A stretch of 5,740 nt of DNA from DASXTS01 sp036505275 (GTDB lineage Bacteria; Actinomycetota; Actinomycetes; Mycobacteriales; Pseudonocardiaceae): the NCBI GenBank assembly GCA_036505275.1, contig DASXTS010000022.1:1-5740 (forward strand). The letters are read 5' to 3'. Of the stretch, positions 5,646 through 5,740 are shown piece by piece. Made by a program: the position numbers and the translations under genes. The notes under the pieces are model-generated. The model was not told where the DNA came from. It did not search any database and saw only the letters and a program-made list of their open reading frames with translations. Every line of letters begins with the position of its first letter. The stretch's first letter is position 1.

Positions 5646-5671
5646 TGTCCAAAAAATCTTGACAGATTCCG
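5646..5671 (+). repeat. Possible right end of the IS3-type element
   Basis: Shortly after the transposase stop there is an AT-richer stretch beginning TGTCC, with an A-run, CTTGACA and ATTCCG. It resembles the terminal sequences I associate with actinobacterial IS3-type elements, which often end in TGTC...TTGACA...TTCCG. The matching left repeat is not in the window, so this stays tentative. The remaining bases to 5740 show nothing I can assign. Confidence 0.35.
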
Positions 5672-5740
5672 CACCGACGCCCGCCTCACCGGACAGTAAC
5701 CCCAGGCAGCCGACGATGCGGCCCCTGCTGGCCCAGCGCA

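Noticed and set aside
1..5740. CRISPR array, tRNA or rRNA genes
   Set aside because: No regularly spaced repeats and no tRNA-like or rRNA-like sequence seen on either strand.

Overview
The window is high-GC DNA (strong G/C preference at third codon positions, GTG starts, tightly packed ATGA gene overlaps), which fits an actinomycete. I cannot name the genus. It is accessory DNA made of nested mobile elements, with no housekeeping gene. Everything recognisable is encoded on the + strand.

Layout. Positions 1-1096 are the 3' part of an IS3-type insertion sequence: the end of OrfA, a canonical -1 slippery heptamer, and an OrfB DDE transposase with an intact DD(35)E triad but a replaced C-terminus. 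Positions 1097-5429 are a 4333-bp transposon bounded by a perfect 13-bp inverted repeat (TTCTCTGGGGGTG). It carries three overlapping genes: a 392-aa tyrosine recombinase, a 783-aa tyrosine recombinase with zinc-finger-like modules at both ends, and a 184-aa protein with a TetR-like HTH and coiled coil (DUF6262/TnpC-like). Gene order, family membership and overlaps match the tnpA-tnpB-tnpC module of Tn554-family transposons. No cargo gene is present. Positions 5430-5637 are the C-terminal fragment of an IS3-type transposase. About 100 bases of probable IS end and unassigned sequence follow.

How it works together. TnpA and TnpB are expected to cut and exchange strands at the two ends, and TnpC to assist, as known for Tn554. 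The two 13-bp ends point away from each other, so a circularised element would join them as two inverted 13-bp arms around a short spacer, the usual form of a tyrosine-recombinase crossover site. The flanks support a 6-bp spacer: aligning the two interrupted transposase halves by their conserved YN...H.G motif gives a 6-nt overlap (1091-1096 against 5430-5435). Removing the element plus either hexamer restores an open frame. There is no target duplication.

The most notable points are the cargo-less Tn554-like element with recognisable ends, its insertion in the conserved C-terminal motif of an IS transposase, the apparent mismatch between the IS subgroups on the two sides, and the duplicated Cys modules at the TnpB N-terminus.
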